64,000 nt of DNA from Scatophagus argus. Its lineage: Eukaryota; Chordata; Actinopteri; Scatophagidae. The notes beneath the pieces are model-generated. The model was not told where the DNA came from. It saw only the letters and a list, made by a program, of their open reading frames with translations, and did not search any database. Within the stretch, counting starts at the first letter, position 1. Every line of letters begins with the position of its first letter. This document shows, piece by piece, positions 12,501 through 25,937 of the stretch. The stretch covers positions 6,874,501 to 6,938,500 of the forward strand of contig NC_058496.1 of the NCBI RefSeq assembly GCF_020382885.2, given 5' to 3'. The position numbers and the translations under genes are program-made.

Positions 12501-15334
12501 GTGCAAACGACCCGTTTAGCCTCGCCAGTTTTTATTACCGCAACATTTTAACCCCCAGGTTAAATAATATACTATTGCAATAATAAATTGCATAATTACA
12601 CAAATACACACAAATGTTTGTAATGTATAACCTAACTTATACAGAGAAAGTGTAGTATTATACATGGCGAGTTGAAAGAACTCAACTCGCCACGCAACAT
12701 ACCACAGACTCTTCTGTGTAGTCTCAACAGGAAGTCATTTTCTTTCCGTGGAACTTTGCTTTCAATGAAATATCCTCTCACTGATGACAGTCTGTTTTCG
12801 CTGTAATTGTTCTCCTCCCAAGCTGTGTACGGCTGTTAACACATGCATATGACAGTGCAGGCGGTCTTATCTGTATCTGTGACTTTGCTTTAGCCGTGCA
12901 CTCATGTATTGCTCCTGTGTGAAGCCCTGAAACGGTAGAAGAAGATAGTGTGCCAGTGTTTTATTGTTATGTGCCTGACCTGCAGCTTAATTTTCTCTAG
13001 AACAGCCCCTCCCCAACACACACACAACTTCCAGTCATGGCAACAGCTGAGTAAGCACAATATTTTACAACACACCTACAGTAGCTTTCTCTCAGCCCAG
13101 TCAGTCGATAAGAGATGTAAAACTCTTATTTGGAGTAGATGGATCCGTGCCATCCAGCAATCTAAGCTCCGGCCCAGGGTAAAGCAAAGACTGCAGGCGG
13201 CCTGACTCTCCATAGTGCTGTTGGCGAGCTGTTCAACCATGGCATGGTTTACACAGCCAGCCTTTTCAGCTCCCTGCTTCTTTTCACTCCTCTTCTGTGC
13301 TTTATTCACCAACGTCAACAGATCCATTTGAAACTAGTGCAACAGAGATGCAAAAGAATGCTGCCGTGTCCATCACTAGTTTGGAAACAAAGGCAGTTAA
13401 AGGGGAAACCACTCTGAAAGAAGACTGAGGCCATTTATTGCAGCCAGGAGTAAAGGCCTGAATTTTGGACGAAGCAGCCGAGACAGAACCAACAACAAAT
13501 ATCAATGGAAATACATTTAGACATAATCAGCTGGAGAATAAATACAGGATATATAATGTTTAAAATCCTCCACATGCCAGACTGTGTTAGAAGCTCGGTG
13601 TCCACTGCACAATAGATCACACAGGAAACGTTACCAGAGCCCTGACTTGCCTGCCAAGAATAGCACAGAAAAAAAACGGCTAATTGAGGCAGTCCTGGAA
13701 AACATTCAATTCTAAAAATATCAAATGAAAAATGCTTTGACCTTTTTGCCAGAAAAAAGCAAAAAGGCATAATATAGAAGTAGTAAAAGTCGCTAATAAT
13801 ACAAATACGAAGATTTGGTTAAATTTGCAATACACTGAATTTAAATGCCAAATATCTAGCATTGGGACACATTGCAGTTTGAATCTGATTATTTACCTTA
13901 AACATCAGCAGCCATTTGTCTAGTTGTAGTGGCATGTTCTAGTTCCACATTCTCCAAGAACAAATTTATAACCATTTTGTGCATCGGAAAAAACAAAAAT
14001 GAACTAACAGTGTGAGAAGCACAAAAAAAAACCTCTTGAAGTCAAAAGTGGAGCCACATTCTTGAACATTTATTTTGCTGAACAGATCGACATGGTCTAA
14101 ATCCCTGATAACAGCAAACTAGAGAAATTATAGCCTCAGGGAGAAATCTCTGAAGGCTGACCGACCATTTTCCTCAACTCCACGCTAACAGGGAGTCCAA
14201 ACTACAGCTGCACTTTGTCTCTCCTTGAAACCACCCTGAGGAGGCTGCCAAGTCCAGGGGAGATATTGATGAGGGGGCACATAAAGACAATAGCTTCTGG
14301 AGTTCACTTAAAATAAATTAGGCAAAATGGTCACTGCACAAGCAGGAAGTACATTAGTTTTAATGTGCAACAGTTAATTGTCACATGTTTTAGTCAGGAG
14401 ACCAGCTGTGTGGTCATTATCCGACATCACTAACTGTGCCATGGGCGCCAAACGAGACCACGTTAAAAGCATCCCAAATAAATTCTTAATGCATGGACTA
14501 CAGAACCCATTTACTCCAGTTACGCTGTATTAATAGCTGGAACTGGAATATCTGCCTCATTGCATAAACCTCCCTCAGTAACCGTGGGTGCACAATTTCC
14601 ACTTCATAATGTGAAGATTTACACATTCCATGGAAGAAAAAAAACAACACAGAAACGGACAACGTATCAAGAGCTCATCTGCAATGTAACTCCTATGGTG
14701 ACCACATGTGTTGACACAAGTCTTAAAACGCAAAGCTTAAAATACAAGGTTTTTTTTTTCTCTTGGAAAAAGACCGTAAAAATATCTGAAATGTAACAAA
14801 ATCTGGCATTGTGCCCTTAATGATGGACACAAGTCAGTCATGCAAAATCCCAACTCTGTCACAGGCATTAGCTTTAGTACAAACAAGTTTTTATCTACAG
14901 TAACTCTCTTCTACATCCCAGGTGTAATCATGTCTGTGACTTTAAAACATGACAGTAAGATGAAAATTAAAAGCTGAAACTATCAAACAAAGACAGGAAC
15001 TCAACAGAGATAATACAAGTTTTCCCTCACAAGACTGCCACCAAGGAAGACAATGCTCCTGTACTGTGTGCACTTTGCTCTCAATACAAGCAAAGTTCCA
15101 TGCGAGCGATTCCAACAAAGGACGACAGACCCAGAACGGCCCGTAACAGCAACGCAAACTGAACATGCCAAGCTGAGGCAGTGACCGAGAAAGCCAAATG
15201 GAGTGCTGTTGACATCAGAGAAGGGATTTTCCAGTCCGGAGCTCCAACAGAGAACGAGACAGCGTTGCTGACTGCCTATTTAGTCCGAGGTGCCCGAGTG
15301 AGTTTCTGAGCCAGTCCACCTCCACAGAGGTCCT
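12501..15334. other. Intergenic region plus likely gpat4 3' UTR
   Basis: No recognisable exon. The part nearest 15,335 should be the gpat4 3' UTR; minus-strand AATAAA signals occur at 14069-14074 and 13434-13439. A perfect short hairpin lies at 12665-12692 (11-bp arms starting TGGCGAGTTGA, 6-base loop). Confidence 0.45.
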
Positions 15335-18300
15335 TCAGGAGCGACTGCGGTCCTCTTGGGTGCCCACCAGCATTTTACTGTACAGCTTCTGCTGCTCTTC
15401 TTTGAAGGTATCTTTTACCTTTGCTCGCTTCAATCCTCCGTCCCTACAAAAGAGTTTACAATTAGTCACAACAAGCACTGATCTGGGGGGCAATTATGCA
15501 GTTCATCCATATTCTACTGCTGATTACAGATGGCAACGGCTTCCCTGATGGCACCTGTCAGAGGTTTTGATGTTTTGGCTGATCCGTGTTAACACAGACC
15601 TGACTGAAGAAATGAAAACCAATGCAATACAATCCTCTTTGACAATCTTTTACCAACATTTTAACTTTTCTTACTACATCTAACTACATACACCTGAGGC
15701 TGACAAGTCAAAATGTCAAGTTATACTGCAAGCTGTGATGTTTTTACTGACCCCATATGTCAGTGTTGGAGGCAAAATATGAAAATGTTTAACTTAATTT
15801 TACGCTATCACCTGTGATAACATTGAAAAATGGTCACTTGTTTGATCTGAATGGGTTTTATCTTACCACAGGAGGTCGACCAGTCCGCCTTGCCTGGCTA
15901 TGGCTGCCTTCACACGATTGGCAAACTGCACAGCATCCTCACCCTCCTGTTGGAGAAAATCAACATGAATGTGAAAGGCAAACAAGTGATCATAAGTAAC
16001 AATGCACATCATCACATTTTTTTATCTGTATGTTCTGTTCTGATGATATGCTGATTGTTTCATTCATCAAAGTTAACCATGAAGACTCACCTCTCTAGAC
16101 ATGGGAGGAAGGTACCACACGCTGCACACGATGGCCCAGCTGCTCATCATTCGCAGCAGGTAGTTGACCATCCCAAACTTGCTGCTGTTCCAGAAGGCAT
16201 CTCCGAAACGGGGGTCATACTGTGAGGATCAAACACACCACACAGAATAATCAACACATGAATTATTTCAAACAAACTGTTTGTTTGTCGATGGGTAAAT
16301 GGACATCATGTTATAAAACAACCTTTCACATAAGAAAAGAAAGGACATCATTCTCACCTTAATGGCCACAGGGTAGACTGTGGCACCAATCTCAAAACTG
16401 CCCTTCTTGAACATCATAACTGATGTGTTGTTAATGCAGGTACCTGGACGTTTTAGAGATAAAGGAAATTCAGACTTACAGACATTAAAAAAAGTCTTTC
16501 CATCTCTCCAAGATAAATGAGGAAGCTCACCTTCTGGGAAAATCAGAATGGGCAGTTTAGATTTATCTTGCACATGGTCACTCAATCTGCAATACAAATG
16601 TATCAAAGTTATTATGAATATATATATACACTTTATACTATTTATACTATATTTTCACAAGTTACACAAGTAGTATTTACAGCAGACTAACACTCAAAAT
16701 AAATATAAAAATGTACTTTGAAACAACTGATTGTAAAAAACAAACAAAATAAAAAATTTTCCTTAAAGACTAAGAGGGGAAAATGCACAATATAATTCAA
16801 TAACAAAGATTGTAATACTACCGCTTGGCCACTAGGTGTCTGTCTTTGACTTCTGAGCGTTCAAACCAAATGTGTGGACAGGCCTTGACCATGGATCTCT
16901 GAATGACCCCCATCAAGCCACCGTGAATTTGGCCGACCTGATATGACACAACCAACATATTGGATACCAACACATCTATTTCTGGGAGAAATGGCATTTC
17001 GAGAGACAAGCAGCTGCTATGGAAGAAGTAACCAGAGTCAATGTTTTTGTAGCTTCCTGCTAGACATCAGTGTATTTACCATCGCATAGCAGCCGTCACT
17101 GGCCAAGATGATGACATCAATGGGCGAGGTGTGGTTGGCGACACATATTCCTCCATTCTTGGGTTTATTTTCACTGGAAAAATTCAAACAGGAAGACTGT
17201 TAATCTATGTATTATGAAGTAACTTCCTGGAGGATTAACAATGCAGAGTGTGATAGCAAGTGTCAAAGTACAGTTTTAGTGCACATCACAATAAATGAAG
17301 AAAGCAATATAATCACGCCTCAAAGCCGTCCTTTTCCACCAAACAACGGATGCTGCTTCTCACGGACTTCTTGCAAGAAACAAAAGCAACCCGTGGTGGA
17401 TATGGAAAAGGTTTGACCCCCAGAACATGCAGGACCTGAACATACTGAGTCCACATTCCAAAGATAGAGTTACTATCTTAAATAGAGAGGGAGAGCAACA
17501 CTTCCTGTGTCACTTGTATATTTTTAGCCCCAGACTAGAGAGGAATACATGTCACAACAGGCTATGCCTAGATGGCAGACATTAAGAAAGATGGAAGAAC
17601 ATACAGTTCTTTTTCTCACCTCTATCTCACCTTTACCTGTATCAATGTGTTTAATTCCCCAGATGAATTAAAAGGTTAAAATGATCACATAAAATCTTGC
17701 GAATTCAAATTCTAATAAAAAAAAAAAAAAAGAAAAGAAAAAACTACTATTTTGACTGGTGCCTCAAGATGGGCAAGTAACTTAACTTCAGATGACATTT
17801 CATTTCATGTTATTTCAAATTCAGTCAAGCATACACAGCAGTTAACCAAATACAACACCAGCTGTAACTGATGGGCAACTACACAAAGTCTGAACTTCCT
17901 CCTCCTCGTCCTGTTACACGTGCCATCCTCTATAAAAGCTGTCAGTATTTTAACATTCTTCTCAGATTCTTACACTGCTGCATGTAAACAAAAACAAGCC
18001 TCACTTAGAACAAATCACCATCACTACCAACATCCATTTAAGGATAATGAAACGTGTGCCTGTGAAATAGAATTGTGAATTCGGCGGCTTCAAGCATTGT
18101 GTGTTTTATCTTTAAAATGTTGCTGTAGCTTGATCAGGTGTGCCTTGGCATCACAGACCCAGGTTTTGTGCTTCACCTAAGCTCATATGCCGGCTAGAAC
18201 GAATACGAGTGTGGACAGTCTAGCCTCAGGCACCTTGCCTTTCGTACTCGTGCTCTGGGTTCTCACATCTCAACTGCTCACACACCCTGGTTTCTGTTCT

Positions 18301-21300
18301 CTAAAGATAGCTCATCTGTCAACATTGAACAAATCAGCACCAGTGACCTCTGTACAAATAAAATTCAATTTTCTTTACAGGCTTCAATAATCGACAGTGG
18401 GACTGCTACATTTTTGGGACATAGGCTTTAAAGTGCTAGCGGTGTGGCTGCCTGCAGCTTAAGATTAAGTCAAAAGGTCACAAAAATCATATGACATCTT
18501 CAGTATTTGCAGTGAGAACTGAACTTGAGATAGATTGCCAAGGCGCTGTTCACAAAAAGAACTTGAGAAATTGACCCACAAAATTCTGCTGAAGCACTGC
18601 AGCAGAAGTGTTAAAAAAAGAAGAAGCAGAAGCAACAAACCAGCAGAAGAACCATTTGCAGTAATAGTTACAATAAAGATTAACCAAAAAACTACTAGAG
18701 AAGATGACAAGTAGCCAACAATCAAAACAGCAAAGCCAAGTCAGCTGCAATTTGTCAGGCAAAATGTGTGCAATGGGAAATGAACTGTGAACTCTGTAAA
18801 GACTCTCCATACGAGCAGGTCAATGTTACATGTGTATTTTCAGTATTTGAATATACAAAGGTAACTTTCCGATTTGTAAAAATACCTGCAGTAATGACAA
18901 GCTTTCTTTAAAATATACAGGGCTTTGACTTATGTTTTCATAATTAGGCTGGTAAATAATCACCCCTGTGGTCTCATAATTATGCTGTTATTAAAAGCAC
19001 TGTGGTAATGTCAAGTGTTTGTGCCCCAACTGCCAGTTCATATGGGTTAGGGAAACTGGTCTGGCTGCTATGGGTCTTTTATGGATTTTGCTTCCATTAT
19101 TCCTGTTGACAGAATTACCACGAGTCATGCACTGAGCTAATTTGAACTAATGTGAACTAACTTTCCCACAATGTGTACTGTTCTACCTACGAAGACTGCT
19201 CACGCCCCATGAAAGTTACCAGTCACATAACTTCAAGAGATGTGGTCCTTTACCTGTCGTGGTAGGTTATAATGGCAGTCAGAGCTCTGACACATATTCT
19301 GTAGCACATCAAATGGACTTTCTCACTCAGAAAGTTTTTCATCCTGTAAGAAGAAGAAGAAGCACACAAGAACATGATGCACTCTGTGTGTTGAGATGAT
19401 TACGTCCAGTTGATATGAGGTGATGTTCTTGATAAATGAAAACGGACCTGCTTGCCGTCAGTCTTACCTTCCGTTCGGCAGTAGCCCAACTACACAGGTG
19501 AGGAACACGAGCAGGCCCACACCAGTGAAGGCAAGTGTTACCCTGGTGGAGAGACCGAAAAGGAAAGTTACACTTATTCTGAAAAAACTAAAACACAAAT
19601 ATGCTGGATCAACAAATTCAATGAAATGATTCGTTTTACTGGCATTTAAAAGCAAGAACACAAAGCTTAGCCATAAAAGTTTCCTTCCATACTACAAGTT
19701 CTCATTGAGAAGATATAACCACTAAAATAACATGGAAGGATAATGTAGAATTTCCCTTGGGAACGAATAAAAAAATCTGTCTATCTAATATTAATGTTAT
19801 GTTATCCAGGGAAGCAGAGTTCTTGTTGTCACTTTAAAGTATGACACTCTCCTCTGTTCTCATTGACACTGAGAACAGACTCCAGTAAATGCAGGATGGC
19901 ATATTAGGTAATGTTTCACATGGCCAACAAGTGGACTTGGTGCTGAATAAATTAGACAAGGATTAGACAAACATTAGAGTCAGCGAGTCAGGCCAATATT
20001 TAATTGGACAAGTAGCCTATTGAATGAGAGCATCTATTAACTGGAGGGAAAACTAGAATGGTGTCTGTCTGTGTAGCGGTGGCCTGATTCGTCTCCCCAC
20101 TGGCAGCTGGAGATGAGCCAGACCGGCTTAGTACTGAGTCACTGTCCCTGTGCCTCTCTAAGCTGACCCTGAATGAAGATCTCCCTCTGTTCATTTCATG
20201 TTCAGCTCAAACCCCATGCAGAGTGTGCACACACGTATTAATTCCCCAAATTCTTTAATCAAGCTGTACGCTGTCTCCTTACAAAAATGCATGTTTATAC
20301 ATCAGCTGTTTCCCATGTGAATTCACCACAACATTTACCTTGTGACTACAAAGGTCACAAGGTAAATGACCACCTTGTGACCTTCCTTGACCACAAAAGG
20401 AACATGTCAGACTCACATGTTATTGTACAGAGTGGCTACACTTGGGTTGGGCAATCGTTTCTATTTTCATATCATCTAGTCACGGTTACTTGACATTGCC
20501 GATAGATGATCTGATCGTCATGCAGCTGGAGGAAGGGGGGGGAGGTGTTGCATCATAGCACATCACTGAAAAGCCAGTATAGACAACTTAGTCTTTGTGT
20601 CAGAGAAACATGCAACATTTTGTATTCGGCATACTACGTGTTTTACCCAGAAGAGGGTCACCGTGGAAATCACCTCTAATAACAAACAAGGACCGGGATG
20701 GAGGTGCAGCTAATACCTGAGAGGCAGCAGGAAGCCATAGCGGATCAGCAGGCCCAGCCCCCATAGGACGGTCAGCCTTAGGCTGATGTAGTGGAAGTTG
20801 TTGTTGCTGCGGGTCAGCAGATTCCAGGACTCCAGCTCCTCAGCAGTGAACCGCTTGGTCACCTCATCATCCATGATGCTCTCCACTCCTCGCCGGGCAA
20901 AATAGAAGATGTCAGACATCTCAAACTCAGGGGCTGAGTCCAGGTCTCTGTTGCTGCCACTCCGCCGGATCTCCTTGATCTCCTCCTCCAAAGAAGTGGG
21001 TTCCTTGGCAATGATAGCTGAAGCAGTCCAGAGAGACAGGATGTCAGCAATACTTGCCTCTATAACAAACACATGTACCAAACATGAACACGTGGGAAAA
21101 CACACTGACCACATCTTACCGTTTGAATAGGGTTTGTACAAGGGATGATTCTTTTCTTTGGCTCCTCTCTCTATCCTAAGTGTGGCCCACTACAAAAAAC
21201 AAAAACAACAAAGGTGTGTAAAAACAAGACTTACCCAAAAGGCATGGGATGCAGCATTTTCAAGTACTTCACTAACAAAGTAAACAAAAACATTGATGCA

Positions 21301-23843
21301 CTCACATTTAACAGTTGTTGAGACCAAAAACAGTTGAAAACATTTCACAGCCAGCTACCACTATTTGCAAAATGCTGTAATGCTTAACTTTCTAAATTTG
21401 ATCATTCAAGAATCTCAATCAACACACCAATTTCTTCATTACGATCAGAGTCACAAGTGCTTAATGCATACGTTTTCGACCGTTAATCTCTCTGATTAAG
21501 TGTGTGTAACTGCCTGGGTATGAAACCTCCACTGAGCTGACGAAACAAGACTGTGACTTCTCAGAAGTCAACTTTCATGCCTTATCGGTAACCTCAGCCA
21601 CATTTTAACTTCATTATGCAGACCTCTCCCACTTCAGTATGTTTAACTTTGTGCGCCCTCTGCATGCTGAAACAAAGCAGACAGGTTTCATCCAATGAAA
21701 GGCAGGAAAAGGACACAGTGTTCTAGCTGGAGGACAAGCAGGGAAGATCAGGAAATCATTTTACTGGATGTTTCACTTGGCCAACAGTCTCAAACTACAG
21801 CAGCACATGCTAACTCCTCGGTTTGTCTGCATTGATCAGCGGTAGTGAATTACCGTAAGTTTAATTAAGCTGATTGGAAGTACACTCAGGAGACTGTTCA
21901 TATTGTGTACCTTCCATTAACGTAAAGTAAGTATGAAAATCGACTGATTTATAGGCATAGGCTTCTTTCAGCACGACTTTTGCAGCCATAAGTTGTGGCC
22001 TACATCACTGTGTTGCTCTACATTCTTTGATGTGTTCTGCAAATGCTCCTGGCTAATTCCAGTGTTCTGACATAGCTTACATTAACAGCCACACCTTGGC
22101 ATGCAGTGATACTGTATGTCTATTTGACCTATCTATCCTAGCCGTCCATGGAATCTGCACACACATTAGTAGCCTAACTAGCATTACCTTTGCTCTCTTA
22201 TACAGTTTTAAACCGTGTCGTGACAAGCTGCACTACTGAGTCAACATATTAAAACGCAGCTGCAGCTGACAGTGAAGATTATTTGGGTGGTGAAAAGGAG
22301 GAGCACACATGCACACATGTGGCTCCACAGCTGTGTGTCAAAGTGGAGGTTTTTATTTATGTATCCCCTATGATACACAAACACAAATACCTTTCACTTT
22401 TTGTCACACTTGATGGGCTACACATACTTTCTTTAAGCAGTTAGCTGTAAAAACAAAATGCTACTGTAGTTCTTGTGCTGAACTGAAGGAATGAGGCTGG
22501 ATGCCTGATCATTCACATTCAGTTTTTTCCATTCATCAAGCCATTTCCATTCTGAAATGGAGACACGGATGCAACTGGAGTCGTGAACTAAGAATGTCTC
22601 TCATATCTCCCACTGGTCCATTTATATCTGGCACAAGCCCTGCTCTCAGAGCTGGAAAGGGATGAGAGCTTTATTAGTGAAAACAGACCAGAGATAGCAG
22701 GAGGAGAGAAACCGGATAAGCATGTCTTGAGTCATTAAATGGTGAATTAGCCTCATTGCACGCTGAAGCTGATGCCTTAATGCCATTACTGGTGATTCAA
22801 GCTCAGTTCTAGACAGCGAAAACTGCAAATCAGTAAGCAACATTCCAGGGCTGTTAGAGCCATGTCACAGACAACAGTTAGTGACAAGGTCTGTACTACG
22901 GTTACATAACAAGGGAAAAATAGCTCTGTGGCTGGGATGTTAATCTGTATCAGCCAGTGAATACAATGGTGACTAGCTGGATGCTGCCTTGGTCAAGGGC
23001 ACTGACAGGAGAGCCTTACATGTTCTTGATGGTGGGAAAAAGCTGAGCACCCACAGGAAACTCATGTAAACATAAAAAGAACATGAAAACTCCCATCCTG
23101 GCCAAGAACTGAATTCAGAACCTTCTTGCTGTGAAGCAGGACTAAGCCATCATGTTGCCAATGTCTGCCATGAGATGTGCACATGAATCCAGCACTTTTC
23201 TAACTTACTTCGCCAGAGCTGCAGCTTCAAAAACATAATAGAAGTAACTGCTTTCCAAAAACAGAACTGACTTGTGTTGATCAAAAGGGCGAGAGAGAAA
23301 ATACACCTACGGCAAATACAGGCTGTCCTTGAAAAACAAAACCGTCAACTTTTGAAAGCTGTTATACTATTATAAACTCCTGTATGTTCAATGACAGGAT
23401 GTTTTACAGGATCAAGTCATAAAAAGCAGGACCTGTGCAAGAGTAGGAACACAGCTTGAGACATACTTTTACATTGTGTGTGTGTGCTGTTTCCAACCCA
23501 GTACTTCCTCAGTTTCAACCCAAAGGAAATCATTTATTTATGATCGACAATTGGCTCTAATCTGTATCTGTATCTGTACATATATGTACATCCAGTGTAT
23601 ATGTATACATATACATGTTCCTTCATCTCTTCAAATAAACACAAAATAGCGGGCCATTGTGCAGTATGCTCTTACCTCAAAGATCTTTAACAAAGTTTTC
23701 ATGTAAAGACGTCGGATGCCAAAGGACACCCCAAAAATGGCAGGTACAATAATGAAGACCAGCAGCAGGGTGAACCAAACGGTGAAAGAGATGCCCAGCA
23801 GGATACACACCAAGTTGTCAAAAGGGTTGAAGAAGAACTCCAT
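15335..23843 (-). CDS. gpat4: Glycerol-3-phosphate acyltransferase 4 (AGPAT6)
   Basis: This ER-membrane enzyme moves an acyl group from acyl-CoA to sn-1 of glycerol-3-phosphate, the first step of triacylglycerol and phospholipid synthesis. Twelve coding exons: 23676-23843, 21120-21189, 20717-21017, 19468-19542, 19254-19343, 17080-17173, 16822-16937, 16531-16586, 16358-16443, 16091-16219, 15867-15946 and 15335-15443. They total 1374 bp, 457 codons plus stop, and every phase fits; human GPAT4 is 456. Hydrophobic segments lie at about residues 11-43 and 155-204. Acyltransferase motif I (NHTSPID, H249 and D254), motif III (FPEGT, 321-325) and the VYPVAIKYDP block are all intact. The acidic SLEEEIKEIRRSGS stretch and C-terminal DRSRS ending match GPAT4 more than GPAT3. 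The 5' non-coding exon is not resolved; it probably lies in the CpG-rich stretch at 24,400-25,150. Confidence 0.96.
20332..20368. repeat. Perfect 15-bp inverted repeat (hairpin)
   Basis: Bases 20332-20346 pair perfectly with 20354-20368 around a 7-base loop; the arm reads catttaccttgtgac. A third, partial copy of the arm (accttgtgacc) follows at about 20373-20383. It lies in gpat4 intron 3. Confidence 0.85.
22980..23165. repeat. Degenerate retroelement-tail-like repeat
   Basis: Phrases such as 'aagggcactgacagg', 'gaacatgaaaactcc' and 'aaccttcttgctgtgaagcagg' resemble the complement of the common teleost non-LTR tail also seen near 60,735. The copy is old and its limits are uncertain. It lies in gpat4 intron 1. 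Confidence 0.45.
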
Positions 23844-25640
23844 CTTGTAGTCAGGAGGGCAATAAACTCAAACAGTTGAAATCAGAGGGCAGTAGGGCAG
23901 CAGAGGTACAGCTTTCCACCTCCTGGCCCCCCAAGCGGCCCTTATCTTTTGTCAGAAAAAGGTCTTCATGAAGATAACTGGGGGATGCAACTTCTCCTCA
24001 CACTGAACAGAGAATCAACATCAAAAGTGCAACTGAACATCTTGAAACTGCCCTCTTGGGCAATAGCAGTGAATTCCATTATTTCCAACATCAGTTTGCT
24101 TCTGAAGCTCAGCTGAATTCAATTCCAGAGGAAACTAAGGTCGAGTCTTAAAAGCGGTGTTGATGGCGGGTCCTCGCTGCAGATGTCCTCTATGCTATGT
24201 GAGCAAAGCCTCTCGCTGGCGAAGAAGACGTAAACAATGAAAAGAAAAACAACAGCACAGCAGGTGGTTCTCTGGTGCGGAGCAGATCCGGGGACTCTGC
24301 AGCTCGGCTTCACACAGATCTGCAAAGATGTACAAACAAATCGTCAAGGATGATCCCTGTTACAGTTGTGTCCTCTATGACCCGAGTACTTTGAAACGCG
24401 AGACAGAAAACGTGTCTCTGAGCAGAATAATTAAGGTGAACTAAGTTGATGCTAGCCGAAATGAATGCCACCCACTCTTCAAAAGAGTTTGACTAAAGCT
24501 CGTGTATCCCTGTTCAGTGACGGACGTTAAGTTTATGTGCTAACGTCACTGTTTATCAGCCACGGTGCCGAGATAGCGTTAGAGGCCATTCTGCCCTCAC
24601 CCCCTGGTATGATGCAGCAGGACGGCTAACGAGAGGCTCCATCCCATGTAAAACCACACTGAGATTAGCTTGGCTCATCATTACAGTTAACAGTCAGCGC
24701 TCACTGTGATCATTTAACAGCCTCCCGACTCCATATAGGCAGTTAATTAAAAGCACGACCTAAGCTAGCGGCGGGTCGTGACACTCAGAACTCCCCTTAC
24801 GTTACTCACACGGACGATTTAAAGTTAGCTTGTGGCCTCCGAGCTAACGGTTATGCTAAATTTTTGTCTCCTGGTGTGCTCCACCTCACTCAGCTAGCTC
24901 CTCTCGCGCAGCCCTCGAGGGTGCTATCCCGGCGCTGCGTGAAATGCTGAGCAAACCTTTTTGTTCTAAATCTTGCATTCGTTACGTAAACTTAGTATCT
25001 TACAGGCTATTCTCGTAGCCAATTTTTAACGTGGACGTAGTTTAGAAGACTTCTCAGTTAACCAACCTTCAGTCTGTACAGTAGGGGTCTCCTGGTCAAT
25101 TTGATGTCTTTGTCTCGTAGACTGTAGCCAAACTCCACCCGACGGGCTGACAACGGGCGGCTTGATGATGTCTACGTATTTCAAACGACCAGCCCTCATC
25201 CTGAGTCACAAGACACACGTGGCTGTACACTGACACCTGGTGGTCAAATTAGTTACTGCACTGTCCTTTCACGTTAACGTATATTTTTCATGATGTCCAC
25301 CAGAGGCGCTGTGGATCAATGTTTTTGTAAGCTGTTGTGCATCTCATAACACAATTTTTTGGCCACATTAGCGTACCGGCAGCAAACATTAAGGTGCAAA
25401 TTAAAGAAAATTAAAAACACAGAGAAAACACAGCAGGACAACTGACAACGGTCTTTTCACCTTGCTGAATTTTCATTCAGTTCAACTCAGCATTACACTC
25501 ACATAGCTCAAACTTAAGCAAATAAAACAAAAACATAGAAGGCCATTTTCTTAATTTTCTTTCTCTTTGTTTTTGATGGGTGGGTGAACCAACAGCTTAA
25601 AACATTTGACACTAATCACCAACCTGGAATAACAAAAAGG
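23844..25640. other. gpat4 5' region and intergenic spacer toward polr3d
   Basis: Bases just above 23,843 are gpat4 5' UTR or leader exon. The stretch 24,400-25,150 is relatively CG-rich and is the best candidate for the gpat4 promoter and first non-coding exon. Beyond about 25,200 the sequence is AT-rich with no exon seen. Confidence 0.4.
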
Positions 25641-25645
25641 TTTTT

Positions 25646-25651
25646 TTTATT
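25646..25651 (-). terminator. Probable polr3d polyadenylation signal
   Basis: TTTATT on the plus strand is AATAAA on the minus strand, about 290 bp beyond the polr3d stop codon. Confidence 0.5.
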
Positions 25652-25937
25652 CACACATTTACATCCATGTACAGTCTTGTCAAGTCAGCTAAACAGTACT
25701 GAAATTTGGCACACCGTTCAACCTTTGAACCCCAAACTAAGATCCCTATCCAACAAGACGAAAATAAATTCATATTAAAATGTTGTTACAGCAACTCTGA
25801 ACACACAAAAGAGCATTCAACTGCCATCAAACTTGTATTGGATGTCAGGTGTCCCATAGTAACGGCGAACCTCCTGCCAATGTCACAACACACAAGCGCA
25901 TCCCAAGGCTCAGTCCTCTCCAGTGCTCTGATGAGCG

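Noticed and set aside
24119-24325. 68-codon minus-strand frame with a hydrophobic stretch, upstream of gpat4
   Set aside because: Its first codon is TTG, not ATG; no family is recognised and it is more likely gpat4 leader or spacer.
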